Shown here: one piece after another, positions 1 through 11,025 of the stretch
Layout of the letters: each line of letters opens with the position of its first letter
Numbering within the stretch: position 1 is the stretch's first letter
NCBI GenBank assembly: GCA_002900995.3
Contig: CM035307.1
Span: forward strand, 1,550,001-1,614,000
Direction: 5' to 3'
Origin: Ganoderma boninense
Lineage: Eukaryota; Basidiomycota; Agaricomycetes; Polyporales; Polyporaceae
Length of the DNA stretch: 64,000 nt
Made by a program: the position numbers and the translations under genes
The notes under the pieces: generated by a model
The model's input: the letters and a program-made list of their open reading frames with translations, nothing else
Database searches by the model: none
What the model was told of the DNA's origin: nothing

Positions 1-283
1 TGCAGCTGGAGGCAGAAAAACGGGCGCAACACGTGTTAGGCACGACGCTGGCATGTATGCGAGTGGGAACGGGAGCTTGTTCTGAGCTCACATCTAAAGA
101 GAGCCGCATGCGGGTAGCGTCAATCAAGCCCAAACTTGCCCTCCGGTCGCTCTTCACGGAGCGGTCCGAGGGGAGCACGCCTTCCGCGTTCGGCCCCGTA
201 TGGGTGAGAAAGGGCGAGAGTGTGTTGGCGGAGGAGGAAGGGGCGAGAGAGGAGTCGGTTCGGGATGAGTCGGCGTCGGCCAT
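1..283 (-). CDS. 5' end of an unrecognised protein, cut by the window edge
   Basis: Reading leftward from the ATG at 283-281 (context CACAACATGG, typical of a fungal start) there is an open frame. Its first ~64 residues are rich in Ser, Asp and Arg, begin MADADSSRTDSSLAPSSS and include RRASLGLIDATRMRLSLD. A good donor (GAT|GTGAGC) follows, and an acceptor (TGCCTCCAG) lies about 5 bases from the window edge, so the next exon is almost wholly outside. Nothing identifies the family; the visible part looks disordered and contains possible basophilic kinase sites (RRAS). It is divergent from the homoserine O-acetyltransferase gene. The frame could also read through without the intron. Confidence 0.5.
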   Translation of the reverse strand, partial: MADADSSRTDSSLAPSSSANTLSPFLTHTGPNAEGVLPSDRSVKSDRRASLGLIDATRMRLSLDVSSEQAPVPTRIHASVVPNTCCARFSASSC

Positions 284-1766
284 GTTGTGGGTGATTTGGC
301 GGGAGACAAGAGGCGAGACATTCAACACGGTCGGACGACTGCGGAGAGAGCGGAGGAGGAAGGCAAAGACGATGGGCTTGCGGGCGTTGGACGACGGATT
401 GGGAACAGATGGCGGCGGACGGGCATCAGTGCGGCCGGGCGTGGGAACGACCTGTTCCATATTCTGCACGGCCACACTGGCTTGGAAGAGGCGCGCGTGC
501 GGGGCTGTCCTCGCCCTCCTCCCCGTCTTTTTGAACTCCTCAGGACAGCGGCGCATGACATCTGTCCGTCCTCAGCAGAAGCCGGTCGAACGACATCCTC
601 CGTGCGTACATTCATTTCTCGCGATCAGAGGCTCCTGACACGCCCTGTGCTAGAGTTCATGCAGGTCAAGACGGTGCATCTGTCCGGGACCAGTTCCTAG
701 CTCGAGCTGCAGCTGAGAGCACACCCTATGATGTCGTCGCCTGCCCGGACAACGGCTGCATGCACCTTTGGTCTGGCGTGGGTTATTCTGCGCCGCACCA
801 CACGACTGACATCGGCGAGTTTCCGCCGTGCAGGACTATACACGCGGTTTCCAGGTGTTCATGCACAGCTCAGGCGTAGGTAGGTCAAGAAGATACAGTC
901 TGACTCCTAGCGCCTGACATCGTGCTTTGCAAGTCGCGGTCAACCAGAAGTACATGTCATGACTATCCAATGAGACCACACCATCGCACCACGTCTGTCA
1001 TGAACGAAACTAGTCGACCAGTATGGCCGAGAGAAGCTGACCTGATGCTGACACTCGTACGATGAAGGGCAAGATCAGGCATTGCGGTCTCTTGGTACGA
1101 ACTCTGGTTTGACAACGTCTGACGGCCAAGGGATTGTCGTGGCGTCGAAGCAATGTCGGTCTCATAATTCCACAGCTTTCGGCCAATGGTGGGGGTTGCG
1201 TTCATCGGTAGCCCTATAGTTGGTTAGCACTGATCGGAACCGTTCAAGGATACTGTTCACGGCAACCGGCCACAGCGAGAGGTCGTGTACGACATGGCAG
1301 ACAACATATACTGCGCCGTTCTAGTGACGGCGTGTAGGTCCGGGCGGGCGAGAGGACTATGGTCGTCTAGCGTGGACAGCCTCGGCATCCGTGACTGTTC
1401 GAGAAATAGCGATGTGACCGTTTGACATGGTGAAGAGTCGCTCCGTAGCTGCACAGAGGAGCAAGGTTGGGCTCGATCGCGCCTTGACGTTGCGTGCTGC
1501 GTGATCGCGTGGAGGACGCGATCACGTGCATGGACAGTGGCGAATTTTGTCGTAATCGCGGCGAGAGAGTTGGGCGACCACCAAACCACTGCGCCCATGG
1601 CGAATCCGATCTCAAATTCCAGCCAGGCATGGCCCTCACAGCTACTTCCAGTCGCCCGTTTCGTCAGCTTCGGTCTCGATAAGCAGCTCCTCCGCCCTCT
1701 TCAGCTCACCCTTGATCCCTTCTTCCGACCCGACTCCAATCCCAGCCTCTCACTTCCCCTAGCACC
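284..1766. other. Divergent intergenic region
   Basis: About 1.5 kb between two divergently transcribed genes. Short open frames occur on both strands but none has family features, splice support or a convincing start. The part next to 1767 is pyrimidine-rich, as is usual just upstream of basidiomycete start codons. It carries the palindrome and CACGTG element listed separately. Confidence 0.6.
1500..1528. promoter_or_regulatory. 11-bp inverted repeat with TCACGTG (Cbf1-type E-box)
   Basis: CGTGATCGCGT (1500-1510) and ACGCGATCACG (1516-1526) are perfect inverted arms around a 5-bp spacer. The right arm runs into TCACGTG (1522-1528). In yeasts TCACGTG is bound by the bHLH factor Cbf1, which with Met4/Met28 activates sulfur-amino-acid genes. 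It lies about 240 bp upstream of a MET2-type gene. Occupancy here is inference. Confidence 0.5.
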
Positions 1767-3461
1767 ATGAGCCTCAGTAAATTTGGCACCAAGCCTCTCA
1801 GAGTCTTCACTAAAGCCCCTACTCGCGCATACATCACTCAGTCGCTTCGCTCTGCGTCACAGTGCACAACTACCACCCCTGGTCCCTCGCATGGACGCCC
1901 CCACTTCCCTTGCGTGGACGCACATGCTGCTCGTGAGTCCAGAATAATCTCTTCCAGGGCAACCCCCCCAAGCAATCCAGCATCCTCGGGTCCGGAGCCC
2001 CCTTACGCCCGCCCAAACCCCGCGTCCTACAACGTTTACCGACACACTTCACCATTGCGCCTCCTCTACGCCGATCCCCTCTCTTCCTTTGACATTGCAT
2101 ACGAAACATGGGGCACCCTCTCCCCCAGAAAAGACAACGTCATTCTGCTCCACACTGGTCTTTCCGCCTCATCCCATGCGGCCTCCACCGATTTGAATCC
2201 CGCCGACGGATGGTGGGAGAAGTTCATTGGACCCGGAAAGGCACTCGACACCAATCAATTCTTCATCATTTGCACCAATGTCCTCGGAGGCTGCTATGGT
2301 TCTACCGGCCCTTCGTCTCTTGACCCTGAGACTGGGGAGCCGTACGCGACTCACTTCCCCGTTTTGTCAATATTCGACATGGTACGCGCTCAGTTCTGCT
2401 TACTGGATCATCTGGGGGTCGAGAGGCTTTACGCAAGCGTTGGGTCGTCTATGGGCGCAATGCAAAGTCTGGCGGCGGGTTGGCTCTTCCCGGAGAGGGT
2501 TGGGAAAGTGGTTAGCATCAGTGGGACGGCAAGAAGTAGCCCGAGTGCCATCGCAATGCGTTTCGCACAACGGAGCGGTGAGTGCGGTTTTTTGCTGCAT
2601 CTATTTGTCTTTCTCTGAGGAGATGTATGCTAGTCCTTATGGCGGACCCTAATTGGAAGAAGGGGTTTTACTACGATGGCCTGCCTCCACATACCGGAAT
2701 GAAGCTCGCTCGGCGTAAGTGCACTGCGTCGAGACAATCACGCCCCTTTCCTGACGAATATCTCCGCAGAAATTGCCACAATCACATACCGCTCCGGCCC
2801 CGAATGGGATATGCGTTTTGGCCGCAACCTGCGTAAACTCCCCGACGCGGAGCCGCAGCGTCCAGACAAGCCGCGCACGCCCGCGTTGTGTCCAGACTTC
2901 CTCATTGAAACGTACCTCGACCACCAGGGCGAAGAGTTCTGCCTCAAGTACGACGCCAATTCGCTGATCTACATCTCCAAGGCGATGGACCTCTTCGACC
3001 TGACCGCACCTGCGCTCATCGAGCTCGGCCTCGAGCCGCCCCCGCCGCGCGCTGGTTCGCCACCTCTGCCTCCCAGCTTGGCCGCACACCAAACATCGCC
3101 CATGCACAGTCAGTACCACCACCTCTTGTCGCATTCAAAGAGCCACCCGCCCCCGACGAACCCCCCAGTGCACTTGCCGGACCTCGCCGCAGGGTTGAGA
3201 CCATTGTCCAACACGCCCGTGTTGGTACTGGGGGTGCAGAGCGATATACTGTTCCCAGTCGAGCAGCAGAGGGAGGTCGCGGACGCGCTCCGGATAGCCG
3301 GGAACCAGATGGTCAGCTACTACGAGCTTGGCGGCGTCTGGGGACACGACACGTTCTTGTAAGTGCATCTCCGTTGTTTTACGGGCGTTGTCAGCTGAGA
3401 GGCCGTGAATAGGTTGGACGTGCAAAATGTGGGAGGAGCTATCAGGGGATTCTTGTCATAG
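1767..3461 (+). CDS. MET2: Homoserine O-acetyltransferase (MetX/MET2 family)
   Basis: Transfers acetyl from acetyl-CoA to L-homoserine, the step that commits homoserine to methionine/cysteine synthesis. Four exons fit: 1767-2577, 2634-2714, 2770-3358 and 3413-3461. They total 1530 bp, 509 residues plus stop, and every junction restores family sequence ([33 protein letters not shown]). It has the alpha/beta-hydrolase fold: nucleophile elbow GSSMG with Ser228, an Asp in GVQSDILFP and the His of GHDTFLLD near the C-terminus. The N-terminal ~75 residues before the conserved YETWG core are basic and Ser/Thr-rich, which suggests a mitochondrial presequence (inference). An insertion of about 60 residues (Pro/His/Ser-rich, around 3030-3180) sits before the catalytic Asp. 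Homoserine versus serine specificity cannot be settled by eye. Confidence 0.93.
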
Positions 3462-3754
3462 TGTATTAGTTTCTGGAGGACATTGTTTTGTAGTGTAGGT
3501 CAGACTGCTATCCATCTTGGCTTCCTTTGCATGGGCGTCAGAGAATGTATGCCAACAAGACTGTGGATGTGGACCTCGAGAAGACGCGTCTCAGTAAACG
3601 AACGTGAGTTACGCGAACGCGTGTTCAATGAACGGGACGATCGGGCGCTCTTCTGTACGTCACTCCTCTCAGCCGCCAGCCTCCGTGCAGCGGTGAACAG
3701 TGCCCAGCTCAGACTTCCTTACTTATCGTCCTCACTTGGGTCTTGGTGCGGGCA

Positions 3755-6169
3755 ATGCGGACTCCGAGGATACCCGCTTCCCGAGTCGTAAGTCCGCCCT
3801 CATAGGATGTCGGATTGTCCAACCAAGCCAGGACTTGTTCGCAGGTGCACAAGCTACACAGACCGCGATATGGTCCGTTCTGCTTGCACACGTCTCTGGA
3901 CGGGCCTTTGCCGGAGGCGCATGGGCGAGAAGAGTGCGCATCCTTCACAACACATTGTCTGGTAACGGGCTGAAAGTGGCGCGATTTGTCTGCTCAGGAT
4001 CGACTTGAAGAACCCCGCGAGCGGGGAGCACGTTAGCACGTACGTCCCTTCTCAGGCCGATTTGCATGCATGCCCATTGATGAGGGTCATTGTGATATCA
4101 TAGCATTGTGTGTGCGAGCCAGGAGGACGTGGAGAACGCGGTGTTCAGCGCACACGAGGTCTTCAAGGCGGGAGTGTGGTCAAAAACCCCAGCGGTACAC
4201 CGCGCGGCGGTGCTGTCGAACCTCGCACGCGACCTGGAGGACCGGGTGCCGGACCTGGCGAAGATGGAGACACTGCAGACAGGACGAGCGATCCGAGAGA
4301 TGAATGCTCAGGTGCGTCTGTCCTGCATCCATTCCGACTCGCGCGAGTACATGATTGAATCTGCGGGCTGTAAAGTAGCTCGGTCGACTACCCGAGTGGC
4401 TGTAGGTCTCATAATTCGCCCTCCCATCGGAACGTCTGTCTCATCAATCTTCTCTAGAGACTACTACGCCGCGCTGCTACGAACGCACAGTTCGTTTGTG
4501 GCGCCGACGCAGGGTCCACTGTTGAACTACGTCCAGAGGGTGCCGCTAGGCGTGGTCGCGCAAATTACGGTACGGGCCTCGTCTTAGCCTCACCGAACAT
4601 AGTCATGAGGTCTGATGCAGACTGGCACGGCAGCCTTCAACCATCCCCTCCTCATAGCACTGAAGAAGATTGCCCCCGCGCTCGCAGCGGGCAACTCCAT
4701 CATTGTGAAGCCGAGCGAGCTGGCACCCATGACCGTGCTCGAGTTTGCCGAAATGGCAGTCGGCGCAGGAGGTATGTCCGCCGTGATGTTTCCGAACAGG
4801 CGGTGCGGTCCCCATCTCATGGCGTAGTTCCTCCTGGGGTCTTGCAGGTCCTCCCTGGTTACGGCAGGACGGTAGGCAAGAAGCTCGTATCTGACCCAAC
4901 GATCAGGAAGGTGGACATAACGGTGAGTTGTCCTGCTCTACGCAGGCAAAACGAAGCGGCGTCATTGCTGAGGCGGGCATGACTAGGCAAGCACAGAGGC
5001 CGGCAGGGCGATCGGCCGAATCGCAGGCGCGAATCTCGCATCGTACACCGCGGAGCTGGGCGGGAAGGCCCCCATCGTCGTGTTCGACGACGCGGACGCG
5101 CAGTCCGCCGCCAACGGGGCGGCGTTCGCGTGCTTTGTCGCCTCGGGCCAGACGTGTGTCTCCGGGACGCGGCTCATTGTGCAGGAGAAGATCTACGACG
5201 AGTTCATGGACCTCTTCATGAAGAAGGTGTCGAGCATTACCAACCGAATGGGCAACCGTACGCACCTGCTTCTTGCGCCGCTCTTCCAGCCGTTTCCCGC
5301 ACGTCGCTAATTGCGCTTGTGTCTGTGACTTGTTGTTTTAGCCCTAAATCCGAAGTCGACCATGGGCACCGTCATTTCACACCGTCAGCTCGAGCGCATC
5401 GAGGCTCTGGTGCAGCGGGGCGTAGGGACGGTCCTCGCTGGCGGGAAACGCATGACTGGCACGTCCGCGCTGGACGGGTACGACTTCTCGCGGGGAGCGT
5501 TCTTCCCGCCCACGGTAATTACTGGTGTGCCCACCGAGGACGATCTCTGGCGTGAAGAGATATTCGGTCCAGTCGTTGTCGTCACGCGCTTTTCGGTGCG
5601 TTTTTGTTCTCGCTTCAAGTCTCAGTGACGGCTCGGGCTCGGGAGCTGACGGGACCCTTCACTGCCGCGATCTTGTTCCGCTCGCCACCATTGCCATGTC
5701 GGCGGTTTTTTTCTTCGTTCCAGGCCGACCGGGAAGGCGTGGAGCTCGCGAACGCGTGCAAGTATGGGCTGGGCGCGGGCATTTGGACGCAAGACCTGTC
5801 AAAGGCACACCGGTCGCCGCAGAGATCGAGGCTGGCCTCGTGTGGGTCAACACGCACCACCGCAACGACCCCAGCTCTCCATGGTCCGTAGCCTCTATGC
5901 TTATCCCATCGAGGACGCGAAAAGCTGACTTGTATATGCTGCTGTATTAGGGGTGGCATGAAAGAGAGCGGGATCGGCAGGGAGAACGGGGTGGAGGCGT
6001 TCGAAGCATGTAAGCTCTCGTTGTTAATCCCCGCTGTGTGATAAGCTGACGACATGCTGCAGACACGCAGAGCAAGTCGACCATCATCAATATTGCCCCC
6101 ACTGAGGAGACTCGGATTGTCCAGGATTGGTTTGCAGAGGATGGCGATACAGAGAAGCGATATGGCTAA
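3755..6169 (+). CDS. NAD(P)+-dependent aldehyde dehydrogenase
   Basis: Oxidises an aldehyde to the acid; substrate unknown. Conserved pieces run in order through the region: NPASGE (N-terminal cofactor domain), [28 protein letters not shown], the general-base Glu in [13 protein letters not shown], the catalytic Cys in [21 protein letters not shown], and the C-terminal [13 protein letters not shown]. The 5' end is inferred from splice logic. Proposed exons are 3755-3787, 3845-3933, 3998-4039 and 4104-4311, with the first three encoding a short N-terminus ending in [11 protein letters not shown] 23-nt exon at 4379-4401 supplies LGRLPEW between MNAQ and LDYYAALL. The junction near 4570-4640 is uncertain. 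The C-terminus ends DTEKRYG. The only nearby gene on this strand is the unrelated MET2 homologue. Confidence 0.9.
4379..4401 (+). other. 23-nt microexon of the aldehyde dehydrogenase gene
   Basis: Between donor CAG|GTGCGT (4312) and acceptor TCTCTAG (ending 4457), the bases 4379-4401 encode LGRLPEW plus two bases of the next codon. They are flanked by an acceptor (AAAGTAG) and a donor (GTAGGT). Including them gives [19 protein letters not shown], matching the uninterrupted family sequence. Skipping them deletes part of the cofactor domain. Confidence 0.75.
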
Positions 6170-6412
6170 TCGGGCCAATGTGTCCCTACTTATGACTGGT
6201 TCGATATACACCCTGTTGCTCTCAAAGAGGCTTTACACACATTACACGGTGCTCAAGGGTAAAGGCATTCGTGTAAAGATGTCCTGGTATATGCAATTGA
6301 GGGCCTTAAACATCACGGAAAACCATCATAGTGTACAGTCCCGATACATCCTGTAATAATTATCTTACAATGTCATAGGGATCTAACTCGAGTGTCCACT
6401 GCCCTTGGTGGT

Positions 6413-7407
6413 CTACGCTGCCGCCGTTGTCTTGATGGCTTCGTGTGGTTCCGGAGTCTGCGGGAGTTCAGTACGAGGGGCATGAGCTTGGACAGCAGGC
6501 AGCTTACCTCGGGAACTTCGATAGGAGCCTCATCCACGAAATCTGGTGCTTTACTGAGGTCGCTGAGGTATGAAGGGACCTTCTTCCTCGGCCTCCAACT
6601 CCAGAGCATCCAGCTCTACAAGGCCGTGAGCATGACATCAAAGATAATGGCCGGACGAACACACCGGCCTGCAAATCCGCCTCATCAAGTTCGTCCGGGA
6701 CGGCGTACGACCGACCCAGAGTCTCTTGTATCTCGTTCGCCTGCTCCAGCAGATCCTCCATGTCGTAATGCACGTTCTGCACCGCGAACGGTCAGCATCT
6801 CGACGTCGTGAAGGGAGGCAGCACAGGGCACGAGACACACACCTCAATCTTGTCGATGTCGATCTTGCCGTACTGCTTGCGGAGCTCCTTGTTCGCCTGC
6901 TGCATCGCGTCGACCGTCGCCATCGTGTTCCGCAGGTTCTCGGTCGCGAGCGCGGCGGACTCCATGTTGAACGTCTGCTGTGTCAGCTGCGCGAGCTGCG
7001 ACTCGTACATCCGCTTCTGCTTCAGCGTCGGAGCGCGCGCTCCTGAATCGCGTTCTATTGGGGGCAAGGGGGGTGGACGGACGACGGCGTTGGGGGTAGA
7101 CGGGGTCATGAATGCATGAACTCCGGGAGAGTGCGCGAGGATGCTGTAGGGCGCACCTTGCCTGGGCCGTTCCTCAGCCTGCTCATCTGCTCCTTGTACC
7201 GCGCGAGCTCCCCGTCAAGTTTCTTGATCTTGACCTCTATCGAGGCCATTCTTGTGTCTGTCTGTGAGCACGACCCGAAGCGTTAGTCCTGCCCAGTTAT
7301 TGCGTCGGTCCCGCGAAGACGTGGTTGGGGCTACCGACCGAAGAGATGGCATCCTGGAGAGTCGGGCGCGGCTTCTTGCTCGCAGAAGTACCAAATATGC
7401 GGTTCAT
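6413..7407 (-). CDS. VPS60: VPS60/CHMP5, ESCRT-III-associated SNF7-family protein
   Basis: Small charged coiled-coil protein of the ESCRT-III system that acts late in multivesicular-body sorting with Vta1/Vps4. It starts MNRIFGTSASKKPRPTLQD at 7407. Helical segments follow in later exons: MASIEVKIKKLDGELARYKEQ, LKQKRMYESQLAQLTQQ, NLRNTMATVDAMQQANKELR, KIDIDKIE and HYDMEDLLEQANEIQETLG. The C-terminal part is acidic (YAVPDELDEADLQA, then PSYLSDLSKAP) and the protein ends EAIKTTAA with TAG at 6415-6413. About five short introns interrupt it. The joins around 7220-7330 (ISSV|DTRMAS) and 6783-6840 use ordinary GT/AG sites. Confidence 0.9.
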
Positions 7408-7637
7408 GGTGTCAAAGGGGAGACAGGCAGACGATACTGTTATGTGGAAAGCAGCAGAGTGGGGCGCGCAGTAATCGTGCCTACGGCGAGATGTGAGTGA
7501 ATCGGACTCGGAGCGCCCATACAGCCAAATGGGGTAGGCTCGGTAGTGGTCGCGCATCGATTTGCAGACAAAGCAGTTCATGCAGCTTGCGCCTTGACTC
7601 CGTACGCTCAGAAAATTGGAAGGAGTAATCGTATACA
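7408..7637. other. Short intergenic spacer
   Basis: Between VPS60 (start at 7407) and the 3' end of the FIST gene, both on minus. It serves as VPS60 5' flank and FIST 3' flank. No gene seen. Confidence 0.5.
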
Positions 7638-9211
7638 TCAAGTTGACCAGGACAGGCCGGTTAAACCGCCAGGAACGATGGACTTCCAAGGGTTCTCGCT
7701 CTCCAGCCCATTCCCTCTGCTAACGACACATCCATTCTCCGAGGCTGAAATGAACACATCCTGTAGAATATGGATACCGTTATCCGCTTGACCTTCATCT
7801 TCGCTGGACGGAAGGGCAGCGTGGAGGTGATCAATCGACGTTGTAGCAAACGTCAGGCTTCGTGACGCGTGAGACTGTCTCTCTATACCGCCCAAGGCAT
7901 CTGACTGAGCATCAGGAGGCAGAATGAAGAACTACAGATTATGCCATTCGTAAGGCGGTAATGCCATGAATTCAAGACTACAACCCACCTGGACCAAAGA
8001 CCCTTCTGTAGGAGCAACGTCGCCGTCGAGAGCGATTGAACCACGAGATGGATCCCCTGACATGACGCTGAAGAGCTGGGATAGCTGCATAGACGTTCAC
8101 CGGTCAATTCTACTTACATGGCGACAAATTGGACATACCTCGAATGCGCCATTCAATTGAGTCAGGGTTCCAATGTATATTCGCAACTCCTTCGAGATAT
8201 TTTCATTCGAATGTGTGGGGGAGGCCGGGTGGCTCTGAAGCGCACGGAGCAGTAGGCGGGACGGGTTTGCTCCGTCAAGAGCATTCACCAGGTTGCCTTC
8301 TGTGCTAAATGTCATCGTCGTATGAGATGCATAGCGACTACATAAAGAACACCAGCACACATACCTCGTGACTAACATCGGGCGGGTGACAGCCTCCAGT
8401 CCAGGAAACTCGATGTGTAGACTGGATCTTGTTGGAGAGGACAGACACACTCCCACTGCGCCATCCGAGTATATTGCGTCGTTATGGAACAGAGTATATG
8501 GTCTTCCCGTTATGAAGGGCGTAGATGTGCCGATGAAACCTAACTTTCCAAAATATGAGGTGATCTGTCCACAGACCTGTTCTCATGGCGAACGGTTAAG
8601 ACCATACTAACCTTGGTTGCATTGGCGTATCTGGCGAGCGCGCTGCTCAGACCTTCGGGTGCCCCATCGCTGAGATACAAGACAGCGTCTACAGAATCGG
8701 GGCTATGTTCGCAACACCATGAGTAAAGAACTGAGTTTAACAGGTGAATGTGCTCACTCCACAGCGCGGAGGGCGGAAGGAACTGCTTGGCTCTGGTTGG
8801 AGGCGGCAAGAGCATTCTCCCAGTCAATGTCTCGGCTATAGTCTTTTGTGTCTGGTTGCTCCTCCTTTTGATGGATAGCGTGCCAACGTCCTACCTGAGC
8901 GGCTTTCCTCCCTGGTATTGTGCTCCGAAAGAAGGTTGTATGCTGATCGTCGAAGGACGCGAGAGACACTGCAGTGCGCTGTTGCCAGAATGGGAGTGCG
9001 GAAGGTATAGGAGCTGACAGGCATCCGATAGAATTGGTAGAGAGCGACTGGAGAGACGAGACTAGCTGCATGAGCTCCGACGGCTCCGTGTGTTGGGAGA
9101 CAGAGATGGTGTAGAGGAGAGGATGAGCAGAGAGCCTGGGGCGGAGATGGTGATGTGGGCCAACAGTTGGGCCGTCTTACGAGAGATCAGGGTGCTAGTG
9201 TAGAGTGCCAT
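7638..9211 (-). CDS. FIST-domain protein (putative small-ligand sensor fold)
   Basis: FIST domains are found mostly in bacterial signalling proteins and are thought to bind small ligands; fungal members have no assigned function. Recognisable segments: SLSTNSIGCLSAPIP and an SLASF strand, AVLYLSDGAPEGLSSAL, YANATK, the glycine/hydrophobic run ending VGVCLSSP, GLEAVTRPMLVT, EGNLVNALDGANPSRLLL, a C-terminal half with GSIALDGDVAPTEGSLVQ, and the closing VSRGNGLESENPWKSIVPGG. The ATG at 9211-9209 (MALYTSTLIS) is the likeliest start, but its frame and the frame of the conserved core differ by one base between ~9090 and 9150 (see findings). An upstream open exon at 9495-9364 ends in a perfect donor (GAC|GTGAGT) and may be 5' UTR or N-terminal coding sequence joined at 9214. 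Short introns divide the rest. Confidence 0.7.
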
Positions 9212-9668
9212 GGTCTGCAGTGCTGAGACGGGTCAGCATCGATTCGCAGCCAAAGGAACAACCGCTCTAGTTGAAGGTGCAGTCTAGTTGCTGACTTGGC
9301 GTTGGATCTGTGGCTTCTCCGTAAGTAACCTGGATATGGATTCAAAGTGGCCTCAGAACTCACGTCGTCTGTATATCTGTGATCAAAGAGCACAGGGAAG
9401 CTGCAGACCCGGCCCAGAGACGTCGTTGCGAACAGAGCCTCGCCCTCAAGCGCGTCAGTGAGTGTGAGGTGGCGCGTCACGCAGTGCACGTGCATCGTTA
9501 CGGACCGCGTCACCACCTCATTTTCCTCTGACTCCGCTGCTGGCTACTTGCGAAGTTCCCCGTAGGATTCAGACACGCCAGGACAAGGACAGATGATACA
9601 ACAAATGGTATATTCCAGAAACTCCAGATCAAAAAGACACTCAAAGGCCGTTAATCGCTGCAAAGTCC
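9212..9668. other. Spacer with a possible upstream exon of the FIST gene
   Basis: Contains the minus-strand open segment 9495-9364 (MHVHCVTRHLTLTDALEGE...) ending at a consensus donor. A matching acceptor, CACTGCAG, lies three bases before the ATG at 9211. The remainder is 3' flank of the oxygenase gene. No other gene seen. Confidence 0.4.
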
Positions 9669-11025
9669 TCACATGTACGTAGCCTTTAGCCTCCCAACGA
9701 TGTACTCTTCGGTCGTCACAGGCGGGTACCGAGGCTGTCCACCAGGTACCAGGCACGTAGGAAGGCACGCAATCTCAGCCCCTTGGTTTGGGTTGCAGAA
9801 GAACGCAATTGACTGCCGTGCGGAAGTGATCGCCTCCGTCTCGTTGATCGCCCTCGCCGGAGGCGCAACGACACGGTGAAGCGTTGACCGAAGCACGTCG
9901 TTACTCCAACGTGCCAGAAGGTCTCCTGCATTGATCACGATGGTGCCCGGCTGTCGACGTATCAGGTCAGATATGCTCGCTGCATGCAAGGGAAGCAAGG
10001 CTCACGATAGGTGTCGCTGGTTGATACTGCCCGGTATGTGGATTCTGGACTTCCAAACCGCCAACCTGGAATATTCGCGTCAATGACACGGTACGCGTAT
10101 GGCAGCTGGAGGAACATACTGAGTCCTGGAACAAGAGCGTCAAGGTGCCATAGTCCGAGTGCGCACCCGCGCGAGCCTGTCCATCTCCACGCAGGAGCTC
10201 GGTCTTGATCGGAGGATACGACAGTAGCCGTAGGTTGTGGTACTGCTCGTGGATCTTGCCGTCGAAGAAGGACTCCTCCAAACGCAACCCGAGAGCGATA
10301 GAGCGCATCACCAGAACATGGAGATCATGGCAGGTCTGGAAGAAGCTAGTCATCGTCCGCTTGAACCCCGGGGCATCCTGCTCCTCCGGCCAGTAGTTGC
10401 GGTAGGTCTTATCCCAGTCCCTGCCAATCTCCATGGACTCCTTGTAGTCAGGAGTCTTTTCGCGAAGCTCCTGGATCTCTTCTGCGTTCGCGGACTGCGT
10501 AACGCGCTCCCGGCCAACCTGCACAAAGCCACGGTTCGCGCGGGGGTCACGCCATGCTAATGCAGTCTTCTTCTCGTTTGGCATGCTGAAGAATTCGGCA
10601 CTCTGCAAGAACACGCAATGCATTTGAATTCGCAGGGTCGAATGAAGATGGGGCGGGCGCACCTTTTGGAAAACTTGTTGGACAGTCTCCTGAGGGATGC
10701 CATGGTTGCTCAAATAGATGAAACCGACATCGGTGAACCCTCGGACGACTTCCCTCGCAGTCTGCTCCTTCTCTGCGGTGTTGGATGCGTTGCGATACTT
10801 GCTGAAGTCGATAATAGGAATCCGGAAGGCATCCTGCGATTCTCAAGTCGTGAAATGAAGGGCGTGGATTTATTGGATGGTACACACTTCAGCGACCGTT
10901 GCGAATGTGCACTCCTTACTCGATCCAACGCGCCTTGTGAACGATCCTGGTTTTCGTCTAGATGCGGTTAACATCCGCCGCGTGGTAGGCTGTGCCAAAT
11001 GACGCAAGGATACGGTAGAGAGCAT
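9669..11025 (-). CDS. 2-oxoglutarate/Fe(II)-dependent dioxygenase, isopenicillin-N-synthase-like
   Basis: Non-heme iron oxygenase of the DIOX_N / 2OG-FeII_Oxy type; substrate unknown. The N-domain shows FRIPIIDFSKY, VRGFTDVGFIYLSNHGIP and ANRGFVQVGRE. The catalytic jelly roll has iron ligands in HSDYGTLTLLFQD (His, Asp) and STLHRVVAPP (His), and the 2-oxoglutarate-binding Arg/Ser in ARQSIAFF. It ends EEYIVGRLKATYM with TGA at 9671-9669. Exon 1 (from 11025) encodes MLSTVSLRHLAQPTTRRMLT, basic and lacking acidic residues, like a mitochondrial presequence. Splicing GCTGAA|GTGTGT..CGCAG|GATGCC joins it in frame to FRIPIIDF. An alternative upstream ATG at 11232 is in frame but less convincing. Confidence 0.88.

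Noticed and set aside
33..638. 201-residue plus frame at the left edge
   Set aside because: Overlaps the better-supported minus-strand exon (1-283) with its typical start context and splice donor.
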